Positions 6,917-8,342 of a stretch of DNA of 8,342 nt are shown here, in pieces. How positions within the stretch are numbered: position 1 is the stretch's first letter; every line of letters begins with the position of its first letter. The position numbers and the translations under genes are program-made. This stretch comes from Desulfarculaceae bacterium. GTDB taxonomy: Bacteria > Desulfobacterota > Desulfobacteria > Desulfobacterales > Desulfobacteraceae. Under the pieces are notes generated by a model that worked only from the letters and a program-made list of their open reading frames with translations, had not been told where the DNA came from and did no database searches. The stretch spans positions 1 through 8,342 of the forward strand of contig JAIPEK010000086.1 in NCBI GenBank assembly GCA_021737205.1. The letters are read 5' to 3'.

Positions 6917-8113
6917 TTGGGGGAACGTTTCAGATTTGACCGGATGGAACTGGCAGGAGCTTTGGGAGATCTGGGCACGCTCCTGCCCATTGCCATCGCC
7001 ATGATCCTGATCAACGGGATCAGTCCTCTGGGGGTGTTTTTCTCCATCGGCCTTTTTTACATTGTTTCCGGAATTTATTTCGGTGTAACGGTTCCGGTCC
7101 AGCCCATGAAGGTTATCGGCGCGTATTCCATCGCCACCGCCATGACACCGGACCAGATTCTTGCATCCTCGTTTCTCATGGGAATTTTTTTGCTGATCAT
7201 CGGGGTGACAGGCGCCATTGACCTGATCCGCAAGGCCACGCCTCAGCCGGTGATCCGGGGGGTTCAGCTGTCCACCGGGGCGCTTCTGATCTCCGGCGGG
7301 ATCAAGTTCATCATAGGGACTTCAAAGTTTCAGGCCCTGCAGCACGCAGCTGAGCCGTATCTTTCAGTTCAATCCGTCGGACCGGTGTCCGTGACTCTGG
7401 TGATCGGCGTTGCGGCGGGAATCGTTACCCTGTTTTTGCTGGACAGCCGCAAATTCCCGGCCGGATTGATCGTGGTGGCGGGCGGGGTTGCCGCCGGGCT
7501 TTTACTGGGGGCAAGGATCGGGCCGGACACCGCTTTCGGTGTTCATCTTCCAGCGATTTTACCGTTCGGTTTTCCTGCAAATGCGGATTTCTCGTTTGCA
7601 CTGTTCGCACTGGTCCTGCCCCAGCTTCCCATGACCATCGGAAACGCAGTCCTGGCCTACACCGATCTGTCCGGGCAGTATTTCGACAAGCGTTCTGAAA
7701 AGGTAACCAACCGGAGGGCCTGCATCAGCATGGCCCTTGCCAATTTGGCAAGTTTCTGCGTAGGCGGGATGCCCCTTTGCCACGGGGCCGGGGGGCTTGC
7801 AGCCCATTACAGGTTCGGCGCCAGAACCGCCGGTTCCAATTTGATAATCGGGACGGTTTTCGCCGTACTGGCACTTGTCCTTGGGGAGGGGATCATGAAT
7901 GTGATCCAGCTTTTGCCCATGTCCATCCTCGGCGTACTCCTGGTATTTGCAGGATCCCAGCTCACGTTGACCATAATGGACCTTGAGAGCAGGAAAGATT
8001 ATTTCGTGGCGGTTCTGATTTTAGGGATCACGCTTGCCTCCAACCTGGCGGCCGGGTTTATCACCGGCATGGCGGCAGCCCACATCCTAAAATGGGACAA
8101 GCTTTCCATTTAG
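6917..8113 (+). CDS. MOT1-like sulfate/molybdate permease
   Basis: This is a 398-residue polytopic inner-membrane protein with roughly ten hydrophobic segments and almost no soluble domain. It resembles the putative sulfate/molybdate transporters related to eukaryotic MOT1 (SulP superfamily, without the C-terminal STAS domain of classical SulP). Signature stretches are ELAGALGDLGTLLPI near the N-terminus (residues 11-25), VPVQPMKVIGAY (about 59-69), LPQLPMTIGNAV, and GGMPLCHGAGGLAAHYRFGA (from residue 283). It would take up molybdate or sulfate; the sequence alone does not decide which. The TTG start is favoured by AGGAGG (6906-6911) five bases upstream. An in-frame ATG at 6944 would remove nine residues and has no such site. 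It has its own promoter and no operon partners in view; an IS200-like element follows. Confidence 0.9.
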   Translation: MGERFRFDRMELAGALGDLGTLLPIAIAMILINGISPLGVFFSIGLFYIVSGIYFGVTVPVQPMKVIGAYSIATAMTPDQILASSFLMGIFLLIIGVTGAIDLIRKATPQPVIRGVQLSTGALLISGGIKFIIGTSKFQALQHAAEPYLSVQSVGPVSVTLVIGVAAGIVTLFLLDSRKFPAGLIVVAGGVAAGLLLGARIGPDTAFGVHLPAILPFGFPANADFSFALFALVLPQLPMTIGNAVLAYTDLSGQYFDKRSEKVTNRRACISMALANLASFCVGGMPLCHGAGGLAAHYRFGARTAGSNLIIGTVFAVLALVLGEGIMNVIQLLPMSILGVLLVFAGSQLTLTIMDLESRKDYFVAVLILGITLASNLAAGFITGMAAAHILKWDKLSI

Positions 8114-8134
8114 TGGACGGATGTTTCCGGTTTT

Positions 8135-8194
8135 ACCATGGAGGCCATGAAGGAAGTGAAGCAAAATCTTCATGAACTTCATGCTCTTCATGGT
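8135..8194. repeat. CTTCATG 9-bp array within an imperfect inverted repeat
   Basis: CTTCATG occurs three times at an exact 9-base period (8168-8174, 8177-8183, 8186-8192). The region 8135-8161 is an imperfect inverted copy containing CATGAAG and GTGAAG, so the two 27-base arms can pair around a 6-base loop with seven mismatches, two of which become G-U pairs in RNA. It lies 21 bases after the permease stop and could serve as a 3'-end hairpin, but no T-run follows. A dispersed intergenic repeat is the likelier explanation. Confidence 0.6.
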
Positions 8195-8217
8195 GATCTT
8201 TAATCAAACGTAGAAAT

Positions 8218-8236
8218 CCTGGCCCTGAGGGCCAGG
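8218..8236. other. perfect hairpin at the IS left end
   Basis: CCTGGCCC and GGGCCAGG form an 8-bp GC-rich stem around TGA. It may be the transposase-recognised left-end hairpin, or a block to transcription reading in from the flanking permease gene, as described for IS200. No T-run follows it. Confidence 0.6.
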
Positions 8237-8241
8237 TCAGA

Positions 8242-8265
8242 GTACAAAGGCTTTGCCATTTGTAC
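8242..8265. other. 10-bp hairpin with one bulged A and TTT loop
   Basis: GTACAAA-GGC pairs with GCC-TTTGTAC across a TTT loop, with A8258 unpaired in the 3' arm. An extrahelical base in a short stem is the feature that single-strand Y1 transposases read in IS608-like ends, which makes this the better candidate for the TnpA binding site. Confidence 0.6.
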
Positions 8266-8330
8266 GACTCAATGTTACTCGATGATCCAGTTGTCCCCAC
8301 AACAGGAGATCAAGGAGTAACAAATGAGTC
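8266..8330 (+). promoter_or_regulatory. tnpA leader structure covering the ribosome binding site and start codon
   Basis: Nested pairings are GACTCA (8266-8271) with TGAGTC (8325-8330), TGTTACTC (8273-8280) with GAGTAACA (8315-8322), an inner GATCC/GGAGATC stem with a 2-base bulge (8284-8288 with 8305-8311), and GTTGT-CCCC-ACAAC (8290-8303). The second stem takes in the 3' half of the Shine-Dalgarno AAGGAG (8312-8317), and the outermost stem takes in two bases of the ATG. This would keep tnpA translation low. Confidence 0.6.
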
Positions 8331-8342
8331 GATTTCGAAAGT
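8324..8342 (+). CDS. tnpA: IS200-type transposase TnpA, first codons only (partial)
   Basis: AAGGAG (8312-8317) with a 6-base spacer precedes an ATG that opens MSRFRK before the window ends. This matches the usual opening of IS200/IS605 Y1 transposases (MSRFRKLSH-type starts followed by a WHCQYH region), and the hairpin-rich leader before it fits such an element. With only six codons visible, the product is inferred from the start and the context. The catalytic HuH motif and the tyrosine lie outside. Confidence 0.6.

Larger units (their letters stand above)
8211..8342 (+). mobile_element. left end of an IS200/IS605-like insertion sequence (partial)
   Basis: Three hairpins in a row precede a short ORF start at the window edge. 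The first is a perfect 8-bp stem with a TGA loop (8218-8236). The second is a 10-bp stem with a TTT loop and one bulged A (8242-8265), a geometry like the subterminal hairpins bound by Y1 (HuH) transposases. The third is a long nested structure (8266-8330) that covers the ribosome binding site. IS200/IS605 elements have subterminal hairpins, no terminal inverted repeats, and a structured tnpA leader. The outer boundary is not visible in the sequence, so the start given is approximate, and the element runs past the window. Confidence 0.65.

Overview
The window looks like a chromosomal segment from a moderately GC-rich anaerobic proteobacterium-type organism. A sulfate-reducing Desulfobacterota (Desulfobacteraceae-like) is my best guess. 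It rests on the overall gene set (short MetF of the Wood-Ljungdahl type, Tpx, a MOT1-like sulfate/molybdate permease) and on the style of the intergenic repeats. The taxonomic call is inference, because no ribosomal marker is present.

Layout, left to right. (1) The C-terminal half of alanyl-tRNA synthetase, cut by the window edge, ends inside a large interrupted inverted repeat. (2) That repeat leads straight into a yejB-yejE pair of ABC oligopeptide permeases (ATGA overlap) with neither yejA nor yejF next to them. (3) A 67-codon double-CxxC zinc-ribbon protein follows in the same direction. Its stop codon shares a CTAG with the stop codon of a convergent tpx gene. (4) On the minus strand lie metF (short methylenetetrahydrofolate reductase) and, downstream of it, tpx; metF has its own promoter. 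(5) A minus-strand initiator tRNA-fMet gene has a near-consensus promoter and a clear rho-independent terminator. (6) A plus-strand 392-aa protein that I cannot name has weak hints of an aminoglycoside-phosphotransferase/kinase-like fold. (7) A MOT1-like sulfate/molybdate permease has a TTG start and its own sigma70-type promoter. (8) After a short array of CTTCATG units that folds into a hairpin, the window ends in what looks like the left end of an IS200/IS605 element. That end has three consecutive hairpins followed by the first six codons of a tnpA-like gene.

Most of the window is housekeeping metabolism and transport. No CRISPR array, defence island or biosynthetic cluster was seen. The parts most worth a second look are non-coding: the structured IS200-like leader that hides the tnpA ribosome binding site, the unusual T-stem of the initiator tRNA, the inverted repeat over the alaS/yejB junction, and an unexplained plus-strand promoter pointing antisense into the tRNA gene. 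Among proteins, the 392-aa gene is the only sizeable one without an assignable function.
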